A stretch of 64,000 bases of DNA from Streptomyces sp. Je 1-332 (GCF_040730185.1 NZ_CP160402.1:7936001-8000000), one strand, 5' to 3'; positions 8,471 through 17,784 are shown, counted from the stretch's first letter. The notes: generated from the sequence alone by a model not told the origin. A program made the numbers and translations.

Positions 8471-8790
8471 GGTTCCTCGCTCTGCGTTCGGGCGCCACCC
8501 CCGGTCAAGTGGCCGTCGATCCGGTGCCCGAACGGCAAGCGACTTGCACAAGTCCGCCTGAGCAGCGCCTTATGCCAACATGTCGACAGAGACCTGTCAA
8601 CGCGACATCTCATGCCGGCCACTACGAGCGGGGTGCGACCACCCAGCCGCGAGGCCGCCCCCTTGACTCGACAGGGCCTGATTATCTCTTGGCCGAGTAT
8701 GCGGAAATCTATGTTGGCCAGATTAGACATTGGGGCACGGTGGCAGTCACAATGAGCACGTGCCTGGACCCCGCACCTCTGGAGTTGCCC
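8471..8790. other. Divergent intergenic region (320 bp)
   Basis: No credible gene. It separates the monooxygenase operon (minus) from the STAS gene (plus). It holds the GACTTG-CA-CAAGTC dyad at 8541-8554 and an imperfect inverted repeat at 8580-8608 (ATGTCG...CGACAT arms with a second inner pairing CGACAG/CTGTC). The 8660-8730 part is AT-richer than its surroundings (around TGATTATC and AGATTAGACATTGG) and could hold the STAS promoter, but I could not assign -35/-10 boxes with confidence. Confidence 0.5.
8541..8554. promoter_or_regulatory. Perfect dyad, candidate repressor operator
   Basis: GACTTGCACAAGTC has 6-bp perfect arms around a 2-bp centre, about 70 bp upstream of the monooxygenase ATG. 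Dyads of this size are typical of MarR/TetR-type repressors, yet no such gene is adjacent. Assignment to a regulator is not possible from this window. Confidence 0.4.
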
Positions 8791-9135
8791 ATGTCCGACA
8801 GCGTCAGCCGCCCCAAGTGCGTCGTGGAGCAGTACACGAGGAGGGGCAGTTGGGTCGTCGTCGTTCGGGGTGACCTCGACATGGATTCCGTGCCCTCCCT
8901 GCGCGAGGTGATGGAAAAAGCCGCAGCCGCACTCCCGGTGCTCGTCCTGGACGCGAGCGGGGTGACCTTCGCGGACTCCTCCGCATTGAATCTCTTGCTG
9001 CTCGTCCACCAGGCCAGCACGCTGCGCATCGTCGCCGCGCCCCAGATGCTGCGCATGCTGCGGCTGACCGGCGCCGACCAGATCCTCGACCTCTATCCGT
9101 CCTTGGAAGAGGCCTGCACGGTCGCGGCCGGATGA
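8791..9135 (+). CDS. STAS-domain anti-sigma factor antagonist
   Basis: 114 residues from ATG 8791 (GGAG 7 nt upstream; ATG 8753 would add 13 residues). One STAS domain: VVVVRGDLDMDSVPSLREV, then the phosphorylatable-serine loop LVLDASGVTFADSSALNLLL, matching the SpoIIAA/BldG-type pattern DxSxxxFxDSSG. It should bind an anti-sigma factor or RsbW-like kinase when unphosphorylated. No partner kinase gene is adjacent; two more STAS genes occur in this window (31433 and 56482). Confidence 0.88.
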   Translation: MSDSVSRPKCVVEQYTRRGSWVVVVRGDLDMDSVPSLREVMEKAAAALPVLVLDASGVTFADSSALNLLLLVHQASTLRIVAAPQMLRMLRLTGADQILDLYPSLEEACTVAAG

Positions 9136-9160
9136 AGCCGGCGCTGACTGCAGTCGACTC

Positions 9161-10222
9161 TCAGGCCAGCAGCCGCAGCACCGCTTCCTCGATGGCCCCC
9201 TGCGTCGCCGGATGACCGAACGCGGCACTGTCGCCCAGCTGTTCAAGGGCGTCGGCTATCGTCCGGCCTTCGTCGAAGAGCTCGACGACCCGAGGGTTGA
9301 TGTAGGAGGCGCGGCACACCGCTGGCGTGTTGCCCAGGTACCCACTGACCTCGCGGACGGCCCTGGCGACGGCCCTCTTGCGTGCGGCCCGGGACTCCCG
9401 GCCGACCCGCGCCGAGACGGCGAGGGCGACCGCCGCGAGGACGGTCGCGTGCCAGGTGCGGAAGTCCTTCGCGGTGATGTCTCGGCCCGCGCGATGACGC
9501 AGGTAGTCGTTGAGTTCGGCGGCGTCGAGCTCGTGCCAGGCCCCGCCCTGCCAGTAGGCGAACAGCCGTTGGCCCCCGCCGCCCCGGCGCAGCAGCGCGC
9601 GCAGGACACTGCAGGCGGGTGGATCGACCAGTGCGCGGGTCTGCGTCTTGGAGTACTTCGCCGGATACGTGAGTGTGACCTCCCCGGCCTGGCAGGACGC
9701 GTGCTCCTTGAGCAGGGTGGTGAGCCCGTACGTGCCGTTGTCCCGACGGTAGGAGTCGTTGCCGACGCGGAAGAAGCCGAGGTCGAGCAGGCGGACGGCA
9801 CAGGCCAGGACGCGTTCGCGGCACAGACCACGGCGGCCGAGGTCCTCCGTCACCTGCGAGCGCACCTCGGGAAGTGCCCGCGCGACCTCCAGCACGTGGT
9901 CGTGCTTCGCCGTTTCCTGCCGCTCGCGGAACCGCGGGTGGTACAGATACTGGCGCCTGCCCGCGGCGTCGGTGCCCACGGCCTGCAGATGCCCGTTGGG
10001 CCACGGACAGATCCAAACGTCCCGCCAGGCCGGCGGGACGGCGAGCCGCCGCAGGCGCTCCTTCTCCTGCGGGTCGCTGATGGGGCGTCCCGATGCGTCC
10101 TTGTAGGCAAATCCACGCCCGCGACGGACCCGGGAGATCCCGGGTCCGTCGACGTGGCTCGTCCGCAGCCGCCGCTTGTCACGCATGTCCCAGGAGTGCC
10201 CCCGCAGCGCGGCCTCAGACAT
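9161..10222 (-). CDS. DNA topoisomerase IB (poxvirus/bacterial type)
   Basis: 353 residues, the usual length of small bacterial type IB topoisomerases. These nick one strand through a 3'-phosphotyrosine and relax supercoils. The N-terminal beta-rich domain contains GRGFAYKDASGRPI and PPAWRDVWICP. The catalytic domain has FFRVGNDSYRRDNGTYGLTT, the ITAKDFRTWHAT region (catalytic Lys/Arg/His area) and the tyrosine in CRASYINPRVVELF (about Tyr307). A single-gene unit, accessory in most genomes. Confidence 0.93.
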   Translation of the reverse strand: MSEAALRGHSWDMRDKRRLRTSHVDGPGISRVRRGRGFAYKDASGRPISDPQEKERLRRLAVPPAWRDVWICPWPNGHLQAVGTDAAGRRQYLYHPRFRERQETAKHDHVLEVARALPEVRSQVTEDLGRRGLCRERVLACAVRLLDLGFFRVGNDSYRRDNGTYGLTTLLKEHASCQAGEVTLTYPAKYSKTQTRALVDPPACSVLRALLRRGGGGQRLFAYWQGGAWHELDAAELNDYLRHRAGRDITAKDFRTWHATVLAAVALAVSARVGRESRAARKRAVARAVREVSGYLGNTPAVCRASYINPRVVELFDEGRTIADALEQLGDSAAFGHPATQGAIEEAVLRLLA

Positions 10223-10285
10223 GGTCGTACGAGCGGCCAGGCACGGCGCGGGCCGGTGGGCTGATGTGCCGTCGGGGCCGACCGG

Positions 10286-10594
10286 CTACGGCCGGGGGTT
10301 CTCCCGACGCCACGAGGGCCGGCCCCCAGGCCCCGCACGCCCGGCGACTGAGGAGCATCGCGGGCACAGTCGCTGAACCCGGTCTGCCGACCCGCCGGAC
10401 TCGGGGATGGCGTCCGTCCAGGGCACGTGCGGGAAGCGCGTGAGCTGGGACCGACTGAGGGAGAGCCCGCAGACGGTCTCGTTGCGGCCCGGCTGCCAGG
10501 CGTGTGCCTCACCGGCCGGCAGACGCCGCCGCCCCTCCTCCTCGTCGACCCACTGCCCAGACGCGGCCACCGCGTAGTTCGTCCGCCTGACCAT
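10286..10594 (-). CDS. Small conserved protein with paired-cysteine motif
   Basis: 102 residues from ATG 10594, chosen because AGGAGG lies 9 nt upstream. Conserved-looking core: YAVAASGQWVDEEEGRRRLP, AHAWQPGRNETVCGLSLSR and a late CPRC. The CG...CPRC cysteines could form one metal site. I recall similar small proteins across Streptomyces, with no known function. The C-terminal tail (after CPRC) is Gly/Arg/Pro-rich and may be poorly conserved. Confidence 0.7.
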   Translation of the reverse strand: MVRRTNYAVAASGQWVDEEEGRRRLPAGEAHAWQPGRNETVCGLSLSRSQLTRFPHVPWTDAIPESGGSADRVQRLCPRCSSVAGRAGPGGRPSWRRENPRP

Positions 10595-10607
10595 GGTCAC
10601 CGACCTC

Positions 10608-11588
10608 CTACGGCAGGGGCAGGAGCGGAGTGCGGCTCTTGCAGGTCCAGGTGGCGCGGTGGGCGGGGTCGAGGGCGTCCAGGGTCAGGTTGATCACGTT
10701 GGGGGAGTACAGGGTGTCGACGTGGCCGGACCTGTCGGTGGGACACACCTGTTGCAGCGTGATGTTGTCGACCGCTGCCGGGCGGTCGGCGGGGGAGGTG
10801 AGAAAGCCCGAGGTGTACGGGGTGACCATCTTGTCGTAGGCGGTGGCCACCACGGTGTAGTTGACGCCGGGCAAGGTGTCACCGCCCGCGTTGAGCCGCT
10901 TCAAGAACGCAGAGCCCACCATCTGCTGCCGCGACGACGGACCCACCACCACATCGGTCGCCGGGGCGACCGCCCTGACCAGGGTGTCGAGACCGTTCGC
11001 CGTCGTTCCGTGGTTGTCCGGGGCGAGCCCGATCAGCCGGTTCACCTTGGACGCACCCCCCTCGAACTTCAGGTACTGGCGCGGCATGAGACCGCCGAGG
11101 GAGTGCCCGACGATGTCCACCGTGCGGGCCCCGGTGGTGCGCAGTACGCGATTGACATAGGTGGCCAGTTCCCTGGCCGAGTCCTCGATGCGGCCGGTGC
11201 CCTTCGCTCCCAGGGCGTTGAGGGGACTGCCGTGGGCGCCGTAGTTGAGGGCGTAGACGCAGTAGCCGGCGTCGGCGAGCGCGGGGGCCATCGCGTTCCA
11301 GCTGTTGTAGGCGTTCATGGCCGTGCCGTGGACCAGCACGACCGGCCGGGGGTGGGCACGCAGGTCGGCGTCGGCCGGGCAAGGGCCGGCGGGGTCCCGC
11401 TGGGCCCCGGGTGGACTGGAGTTGGCGGTCGCGGGGGACAGCAGGGTGGACACCGAGGCCCCGAGCGCGGTGTCGTGGTGAGGCCGGGGTTCAGCGGGTG
11501 CGGTGCTCGCCGCGGCCGGCCAGGGCGAGCAGGCGAGTGCGGCAAGGGAACAGACAGCGGCGGCCGTGGCGGCGAAACGCGAACGCAT
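10608..11588 (-). CDS. Secreted class 2 lipase / triacylglycerol esterase
   Basis: 326 residues from ATG 11588 (the open frame runs on upstream, but GAGAGG lies 8 nt before this ATG). A Sec signal peptide covers about residues 1-27 (MRSRFAATAAA, then AAAS). The mature part has RPVVLVHGTAMNAYNSWN (oxyanion), nucleophile elbow GHSLGG, NHGTTANGLD, and a late DRSGHVDTLYS histidine region. Fold and motif order match lipase class 2. It should hydrolyse lipid or ester substrates outside the cell. Monocistronic. Confidence 0.88.
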   Translation of the reverse strand: MRSRFAATAAAVCSLAALACSPWPAAASTAPAEPRPHHDTALGASVSTLLSPATANSSPPGAQRDPAGPCPADADLRAHPRPVVLVHGTAMNAYNSWNAMAPALADAGYCVYALNYGAHGSPLNALGAKGTGRIEDSARELATYVNRVLRTTGARTVDIVGHSLGGLMPRQYLKFEGGASKVNRLIGLAPDNHGTTANGLDTLVRAVAPATDVVVGPSSRQQMVGSAFLKRLNAGGDTLPGVNYTVVATAYDKMVTPYTSGFLTSPADRPAAVDNITLQQVCPTDRSGHVDTLYSPNVINLTLDALDPAHRATWTCKSRTPLLPLP

Positions 11589-11734
11589 GGCAGGGACCTC
11601 TCGGCAGGCGGGCTCGACCCGGCAGCCCTCGGAAAGGGAGCTTTGGGCATCCGCACCGACAACGCGGTGCGCGCGCCGCGGGTAATGGTGCGTCACCCGG
11701 GCGCACCACGGCCCCGTGGGACCCAGGCGCAGGC

Positions 11735-13447
11735 TCACCGTATGGCTGGTCGGATGTGGCCGTGATCGAGGGTGAGGATCTGGTCGGCGGTCGTGAGGCC
11801 CGCGTCGTCGTGAGTGATCAGCAGAGTCGTGCGGCCGTGGGTGGCGTGCAGGATGTCGGTGAGCACGGCAACGGCGGTGTCGGGATCCAGTCCTTCGGTG
11901 GGTTCGTCCAGGACGAGGACGGGCGGGTCGGCGAGCAGGGCTCGGGCCAACAGGAGGCGCCGGCGTTGGCCGCCGGACATGGCGGAGCCGTTCTCGCCGA
12001 GGAGGGTGTCCCAGCGGTCGGGGAGGGAGTCGATCCAGGTGAGGAGCTGGGCACTGCGCGCGGCTTCGCACAGCTCGGCATCGGTCGCGTCGGGGCGGGC
12101 CAGGAGGAGGTTGGCGCGGATGCTGGTGCGAAAGACGTGGGCGTCCTGGGTCATGCCGGTGATCGCGCGCCGGGCGTCGGTGCCCGCGCAGTCACGCAGC
12201 TCGCGTCCGCCGACACGGATGCTGCCGGACTCGTAGGGGACGAACCGCATGAGCGCCGCGATCAGCGTCGACTTGCCGGAACCGCTGGCACCCATGAGTA
12301 CGGTCAGGCGACCGGGCGGCAGGCGCAGACTCACGCCGTCCAGGGCCGGAGGGGCATCGGGAAGGTGGCGTACGCGCAGGTCGGTGATCTCCACCCCGAC
12401 CGGTGTCCGGGCGGTGAGTGCGACCGGAGCGGACGGGTCGGTGACGGGCGGCGGAGTGTCGAGGAGCTCGGTCAACCTGCGTGCGCTGACCCGCACTTCG
12501 GCGAGGTGGCGAGCCGCGGCGGGCAACGGCGTCAGGGCCTCGAAGGACACCAGCGCGAGGACCGCGAGGACGGTGAGCCGCACGGCGGGCAGTCCCCCCG
12601 CCGCATGGGCACGCAGCGCGAGCCAGGTCACCCCGACCGTGGCCGTCGCCTGGAGGAGCAGGACCGTGGCCGAGGCGAGCGAAGTGGTCCAGGCCGCCCG
12701 GCGTTCCAGAGCGGCGATGCGGGCGGAGGCGTGGCGCAACCGCCCGTGGGCCCGGCCCAGGGCTCCGTACGCGGCGAGGTCCGCCGCGCCCTGGGTCAAG
12801 TCAAGGGTGCACGCGCTGAGTTGGGCCCGCGCCGTCTTCTCCGCGCGGCTCGTACGGCGGGACAGTGTGAGCACCAGGGCGGGTACGAGGAGTCCCGCCA
12901 CGGCGAGCAGCAGCCCCAGCAGGACGCCTGCCTGCGGCAGCAGCGCCGCGGCCATGGAGGTGGCGGCCGCGGCGACCGCGCAGGCGGCCGCCGCCGGGAT
13001 CAGGACCCGTAGCAGGAGGTTCTGCGCGGCGTCGACGTCGTCGACCAGGCGGGTGAGCAGGTCGCCGTTGCGGAAGGCGGGGGTGCCCGCGGGGGCGAGG
13101 GGCACGAGGGCCTCGTACACCTGGGTGCGGAAGCCCGCGACGGCCCGCAGTACGCCGTCGTGGCCCAGCAGCCGGTCGATGTAGCGCAACGCCCCGCGCC
13201 CGAGGGCCAGGGCGCGGACGGCGACGATGGCCAGGCTGACCGAGGCGAGCGGAGGCTGTTCGGCGGCGCGGGTGATCAGCCAGGCGGCGGTGGCCATCAG
13301 CGCGGCGGACGCCAGCTCGCTGCCGGCCGAGGCGAGCGTGGCGGGCAGCAGTCGGCGCCAGTGCGGCAGGAGTTGGCGCAGGAGACGGAGGGTCGGGTGG
13401 GGTGTCCGTGCCGAGGGGAGGGTGGCTACACCAGGGTGGAGGGTCAT
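11735..13447 (-). CDS. cydC: CydC, ABC exporter half-subunit for cytochrome bd assembly
   Basis: 570 residues. Six membrane helices fill residues ~20-310, followed by an ATPase: Walker A GASGSGKST, Q-loop GMTQDAHVF, signature MSGGQRRRLLLAR, Walker B PVLVLDEPTEGLD, H-loop ITHDD. The start ATG at 13447 overlaps the CydD stop (ATGA). CydDC exports thiols/haem-related compounds needed for bd oxidase assembly. In S. coelicolor the two halves are a single CydCD protein as I recall; here they are split in the repeat-rich linker. Confidence 0.92.
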   Translation of the reverse strand: MTLHPGVATLPSARTPHPTLRLLRQLLPHWRRLLPATLASAGSELASAALMATAAWLITRAAEQPPLASVSLAIVAVRALALGRGALRYIDRLLGHDGVLRAVAGFRTQVYEALVPLAPAGTPAFRNGDLLTRLVDDVDAAQNLLLRVLIPAAAACAVAAAATSMAAALLPQAGVLLGLLLAVAGLLVPALVLTLSRRTSRAEKTARAQLSACTLDLTQGAADLAAYGALGRAHGRLRHASARIAALERRAAWTTSLASATVLLLQATATVGVTWLALRAHAAGGLPAVRLTVLAVLALVSFEALTPLPAAARHLAEVRVSARRLTELLDTPPPVTDPSAPVALTARTPVGVEITDLRVRHLPDAPPALDGVSLRLPPGRLTVLMGASGSGKSTLIAALMRFVPYESGSIRVGGRELRDCAGTDARRAITGMTQDAHVFRTSIRANLLLARPDATDAELCEAARSAQLLTWIDSLPDRWDTLLGENGSAMSGGQRRRLLLARALLADPPVLVLDEPTEGLDPDTAVAVLTDILHATHGRTTLLITHDDAGLTTADQILTLDHGHIRPAIR

Positions 13448-15234
13448 CGGGCCATCAGGCCTTCCGCGGGGGCCGGTCGGGTCGGTGGGGTCGGTGGGGT
13501 CGGTGGGGTCGGTGGGGCAGGCTGGCCGGCCCGGCCCGGTCGGGGTGCTTGAGGCCGAGTGAGGCTGCCTGCTTCTACGGTGATGATCCGGTCGGCGTAC
13601 GGCAGCAGACTCGTGCGGTGGGCGACCACGATCGCGGTCTTGCCGCGCATGAGGCGGACCGTGGCGCGCGTGACCATGGCCTCGCTCTCGGGGTCGAGAT
13701 GAGCCGTCGGCTCGTCCAGGAGCAGTACGGGGGCGTCCTTGAGGAAGGCACGGGCCAGGGCGATCCGCTGACGCTGGCCCGCGGAGAGCCCGGCGCCGTG
13801 CTCGCCGAGCAGGGTGTCGTAGGCCTGGGGCAGTTCCTCGATGAAGTGACCGGCGTAGGCAGCATGTGCCGCTCGGCGCACCTCCGCGTCGTCGGCCTCG
13901 GGGCGTGCCAGACGGATGTTGTCCGCGACGGTGGCTGCGAACAAGTGCGGGCGCTGCGGCACCCACGCCACCTGCGTGCGCCACGCGTCGGCGTCGAGGT
14001 CGGCGAGGTCGGTCGCGCCGAACGAGACGCGTCCCGAAGAGGGGAGCGTGAAGCCGAGGAGGAGCGCGAGGAGTGTGGACTTGCCCGCGCCGCTCGGTCC
14101 GACCAGGGCGATGTGTTCGCCGGGGCGCACGGAGAGGGACACGTCACGGAGGGCGGGGGCCGCACGGCCCGGGTACTGGACCGTGACATTCTCCAGGCAC
14201 AGGTGCCCCTCGCGGGCGTCGGACACCGGGGCGGCGGCGCCCACGGTGGACGGGCCCCGAGCCACGGAGGGGGCGGCGGAGTCGTCGTCACAGCCGTCGA
14301 GGACGGCGAAGACCCGCTCGGCCACCGCGATGCCCTCGGCGCTGTCGTGGAAGGCCGCACCCGCCGCGCGCAGCGGCAGGTAGGCCTCGGGGGCCAGGAA
14401 CAGCACGACCAAGGCCGTACGCAGGTCCAACTCGCCACCGAGCAGCCGTAGTCCGACCGGCACCGCCACCAGCGCCACGGACAGGGTCGCGACCGTCTCC
14501 AGGACGAAGGAGGACAGGAACGCCACGCGCAGTGTGCGCATGGTGGCCCGCCGGTGGGCGTCCGCCATCTCGTGCACCACACGCGCCTGTTGCTTCTCCT
14601 GCCCGAACGCGCGCAGCGTCGGCAGCCCCGCCACCACATCGAGGAAGTGGCCGCCGAGCCGGGCGAGCAACTGCCATTGCCGGGCAGTGCGCATGACGGT
14701 GTGGGCGCCGACCAGCGCACCGAACACGGGGATCAGCGGCAGCGTCACGACGATGATCAGAGCGGAGGTCCAGTCCGTCCACGCCAGCCACCCGATGACC
14801 GCCAGGGGCACCACCGCCGTGGCCGTCATCGAGGGCAAGTAGCCCACGACGTACGCGTCCAGGGCGTCGAGGCCGCGGGTGAGCAGCGTGGCCGTCTCGC
14901 CGTGGCGCCCGGCCGTGAGCCGCAGCGGGCCGGTGTGCCGCAGCCGGCCGGTGATCCTTTCGCGCAGCGCGAGTTTGGTGTCGGCGGCGGCGCGTTGCGC
15001 GAGAACTCCGCGAGCCCAGGCGAGCAGCGCGCGCAGTGCCATGACGCTGCCCAGCGCTGCCGACGGTGCGACGCGGAAAGGGCGCCCGGCGAAACCGTCC
15101 GCGAGGACCGCCGCGAGCAGGGCCGCCTGGACGATGGTGAGCCCGGCAGCCAGGAGCGCGAGGGCCGTGGAACATGTCATGTGCCGCCGCAGCACCGGGA
15201 GTTCCCGCATCAGGCGGCGCTCTACGGGCTTCAT
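13444..15234 (-). CDS. cydD: CydD, ABC exporter half-subunit for cytochrome bd assembly
   Basis: 596 residues from ATG 15234. Transmembrane domain at ~25-310, then ATPase: Walker A GPSGAGKST, Q-loop AWVPQRPHLF, signature LSAGQRQRIALARAF, Walker B PVLLLDEPTAHLD, H-loop VAHRTSLL. It lies 62 bp downstream of cydB and its TGA overlaps cydC. The C-terminal tail is low complexity (PTPPTPPTPP), encoded by a 9-bp tandem repeat. It forms a heterodimer with CydC in the membrane. Confidence 0.92.
   Translation of the reverse strand: MKPVERRLMRELPVLRRHMTCSTALALLAAGLTIVQAALLAAVLADGFAGRPFRVAPSAALGSVMALRALLAWARGVLAQRAAADTKLALRERITGRLRHTGPLRLTAGRHGETATLLTRGLDALDAYVVGYLPSMTATAVVPLAVIGWLAWTDWTSALIIVVTLPLIPVFGALVGAHTVMRTARQWQLLARLGGHFLDVVAGLPTLRAFGQEKQQARVVHEMADAHRRATMRTLRVAFLSSFVLETVATLSVALVAVPVGLRLLGGELDLRTALVVLFLAPEAYLPLRAAGAAFHDSAEGIAVAERVFAVLDGCDDDSAAPSVARGPSTVGAAAPVSDAREGHLCLENVTVQYPGRAAPALRDVSLSVRPGEHIALVGPSGAGKSTLLALLLGFTLPSSGRVSFGATDLADLDADAWRTQVAWVPQRPHLFAATVADNIRLARPEADDAEVRRAAHAAYAGHFIEELPQAYDTLLGEHGAGLSAGQRQRIALARAFLKDAPVLLLDEPTAHLDPESEAMVTRATVRLMRGKTAIVVAHRTSLLPYADRIITVEAGSLTRPQAPRPGRAGQPAPPTPPTPPTPPTRPAPAEGLMAR
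13481..13516 (-). repeat. 9-bp tandem repeat at the CydD/CydC junction
   Basis: Four perfect copies of GTCGGTGGG on the plus strand (13481, 13490, 13499, 13508). On the coding strand they encode PPT repeats at the end of CydD. As the unit is a multiple of 3, copy-number change would alter linker length without changing frame. The cydC frame stays open through this region and well upstream, so one frameshift here would fuse the two proteins. Confidence 0.85.
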
Positions 15235-15296
15235 CCTGGGGTCCCTCGTTCCTCTCGTCTTCCGTCTCTTCGCTCTCCGAGGCGGGGTGACGAAGC

Positions 15297-16355
15297 TCAG
15301 AAGTAGCTGGGGTGACGGCGGCCGGTCCGGCCCCGGAAGGCCCACCAGCTCCACGACTGGTAGGCGAGGATCGTCGGGATCACCAGGACCCCGAACGCGC
15401 TGAGGATGCGCAACGTGGCGTCGTCCGTGACGGCGTGTCCGATGGTCAGCCCCTCACCCGCCGTACTGATCAGGAGGTACGGGTAGTGGCCGGCCCCCAC
15501 GAGCAGCACCGGCAGCGCTGTCGCGCAGCAAGTGGCTGCGAACGCCGAGGTGTCGTGCCCGCGGGCGAAGTGCCACCAAGCACTGGCGAGCGCGGCTGCG
15601 AACAGGGCGGCGACGGCCGCCGATGTCGCGCGGTTCGTCATCGATGCGCCCGCGCCGAACAGCGTGAGGAGTATCGCCAGGGTGCCCGCGGCCGCGGCCC
15701 CACGGAGGAGACCGGCACCCAAGAGCCGGGCTTTGGCCGCTGGTTCGGGGCCTGAGCGCAGCGCCACGAAGGCGGCGCCGTGCGCCGCGAACAGCAGGGC
15801 GGTGGTGACGCCGCAGGCCAGTGTGAACGGTGAGAAGACGTCGCCGGTCCCGATGTGGAAGCTCCCGTCTGCCCGACGGGGCACGCCGTGGAGCAGCAGG
15901 CCGACGACCAGACCCCAGCACACGGCGGGCAGGGCCCCGCCGAACACGATCAGGCCGTCCCACCAGCGACGTCCGCGAACGCTGTGGGACCGGCGCCGCA
16001 GCTGGACGGCGGCGTTGCCGAGGACGAGGCCGACGAGGATTGCCACGATCAACGGGTACAGGCCGGACAGAAGTGTGCCTTCGAGGTGCGGGAAGGCACC
16101 GAACAGGACGCCGGCGAAGGCGACCAGCCAGACCTCGTTGCCGAGAAAGAACGGCGCGATGGCGTCGAGGGCGGCGTTAGGGCCGGTGAGCTCCTCCGCC
16201 TCCTGCTCCTTCGCTGTCTTCTCCTCCCCGCCATGAACGCTTCGGTCACCGAGGAAGGGATGCAGCATCTGCACGCCGTAGTCATAGCCGCCGAGCACGA
16301 AGTACCCGGCGAGCAGCAGGCCGAGGAGGGCCAGCCAGGCGGTCTCCAGAGTCAT
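15297..16355 (-). CDS. cydB: Cytochrome bd quinol oxidase subunit II
   Basis: 352 residues, nine or so membrane helices, from ATG 16355. N-terminal hallmark is GYFVLGGYDYGVQMLHPFLG, followed by NEVWLVAFAGVLFGAFP, and SWSWWAFRG near the end. CydB pairs with CydA to form the bd oxidase, which reduces O2 to water at high affinity without proton pumping. It starts 5 bp after the cydA stop, so the two are surely cotranscribed. A soluble insert with EEKTAKEQEAEE lies after helix 1. Confidence 0.95.
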   Translation of the reverse strand: MTLETAWLALLGLLLAGYFVLGGYDYGVQMLHPFLGDRSVHGGEEKTAKEQEAEELTGPNAALDAIAPFFLGNEVWLVAFAGVLFGAFPHLEGTLLSGLYPLIVAILVGLVLGNAAVQLRRRSHSVRGRRWWDGLIVFGGALPAVCWGLVVGLLLHGVPRRADGSFHIGTGDVFSPFTLACGVTTALLFAAHGAAFVALRSGPEPAAKARLLGAGLLRGAAAAGTLAILLTLFGAGASMTNRATSAAVAALFAAALASAWWHFARGHDTSAFAATCCATALPVLLVGAGHYPYLLISTAGEGLTIGHAVTDDATLRILSAFGVLVIPTILAYQSWSWWAFRGRTGRRHPSYF

Positions 16356-16360
16356 CTCGC

Positions 16361-17677
16361 TCAACTTTCCGTTACCGCGGGGGAGTAGGACAGGGTGGTC
16401 ATCTCGGCGCCACCGCCCGCCGCCGGAGGCAGGTCGTCGGGGAGGGGCTCGGTGGCGCCGAGCTGGGTGGCTTCCGGGCCTCGCAGGGCAAAGCGGGTGA
16501 TCAGGGTCCAGTTCGTCACCGCCAAGGCGAGGAAGATGGCGATGAAGAGGGCGCAGGACACCGCGAGTGAGGCCGTACTGACGTGGGAGAGTGCGTTCTC
16601 GACCGTCAACTCGCCGTAGACGAGCCAGGGTTGGCGGCCGACCTCGCGGACGACCCAGCCGCCCGCGGAGGCGATGAAGGGGAACGGCACTGATGCGACC
16701 AGCAACCACAGGGCCGGGCGCCAGCGCGTCAGCCGGCTCTTCCACAGGAGGATGACGGCGATGAACGTGATGGTGGAGACGGTGTTGCCGATGATCGTCA
16801 TCACGTCCATCGAGATGCGCATCGTGTCCTGCCAGGGCACGTAGTTGCCGGGCCCGTGCTCCTTGACGAGCTGTGCCTGCAGCTCGGCCACGCCGCTGTT
16901 CTCCAGGACCGCGTCCTTCATGGGCTGCGTCCGCTCGATGACGGGCCGCTGCATCTCGCCGACGACGACGACGAAGAAGGACGTGACCATGGCCACCCAC
17001 AGGCCCAGACGCATGGAACCGCGGAACAGCTCGGTCTCCTTGGTGCGCCGGAGGAAGTGGTAGGCGCTGACCCCGGCGATGAAGACACCGCCCGTCGTCA
17101 GCGCGGCCAGCGCGATGTGCAGGAGCGCGACCAGGGCGCTGGAGTTGGTCAGCAACGCCCCGAAGTCCGTCAAGTAGGCTGCGCCGTCGCGGACTTCGTA
17201 ACCGACCGGGTGCTGCATGAAGCCATTGGCGATCATGATCCAGTACCCGGAGGCGTAGGCGGTCAGGGCGACCAGCCAGATGAGCGTGACGTGCACGCCC
17301 CTGCGCATACGGCCCCAGCCGAAGATCCACATGCCGAGGAAGGTGGACTCGGCGAAGAACGCGATGAGGGTTTCCAGCGCCAGCGGAGCGCCGAAGACAT
17401 TGCCCGCGAACTTGCTCAGGCCACTCCAGCTGAGCCCGAACTGGAACTCCATGACCAGGCCGGTGACGATGCCGACCGCGTAGTTGATGACGTAGAGCTG
17501 GCCCCAGAAGCGGGTCATGCGCTCCCGGACGGCCTTCTTGACGGGGTCACGGGTGTACGCGGCGCGGGTGTGCATGATCGCCACGAGGGGGACGAGCCCC
17601 ATGGTGAGGATCACGAACAGCCAGTGGACGCCGGTCGTGGCCGCGAACTGGAGTCGGGCCAGATCCGCAGCGCTCAT
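16361..17677 (-). CDS. cydA: Cytochrome bd quinol oxidase subunit I
   Basis: 438 residues from ATG 17677 (GGAAGG 7 nt upstream). Haem ligands by alignment in mind with E. coli: His18 (GVHWLFVILTMGL) for b595, His187 (LLHIALAAL) and a Met near 290 (RISMDVM) for b558. The quinol-site GRQPW motif is present at about 348-351. The Q-loop is short, as in most actinobacteria. It is the first gene of cydABDC, which gives respiration at low oxygen. The usual Rex-type operator is not visible upstream; a LysR gene diverges instead. Confidence 0.95.
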   Translation of the reverse strand: MSAADLARLQFAATTGVHWLFVILTMGLVPLVAIMHTRAAYTRDPVKKAVRERMTRFWGQLYVINYAVGIVTGLVMEFQFGLSWSGLSKFAGNVFGAPLALETLIAFFAESTFLGMWIFGWGRMRRGVHVTLIWLVALTAYASGYWIMIANGFMQHPVGYEVRDGAAYLTDFGALLTNSSALVALLHIALAALTTGGVFIAGVSAYHFLRRTKETELFRGSMRLGLWVAMVTSFFVVVVGEMQRPVIERTQPMKDAVLENSGVAELQAQLVKEHGPGNYVPWQDTMRISMDVMTIIGNTVSTITFIAVILLWKSRLTRWRPALWLLVASVPFPFIASAGGWVVREVGRQPWLVYGELTVENALSHVSTASLAVSCALFIAIFLALAVTNWTLITRFALRGPEATQLGATEPLPDDLPPAAGGGAEMTTLSYSPAVTES

Positions 17678-17784
17678 GGTGGGACCTTCCTGGGGGACGG
17701 GTGGCCGTACCCGCGAGGCATCGCCCCTGCTGCGGGGATCGCATCGCCTGCCTGACGGCCTTGATGAAGACCGTAGGGAGAATT

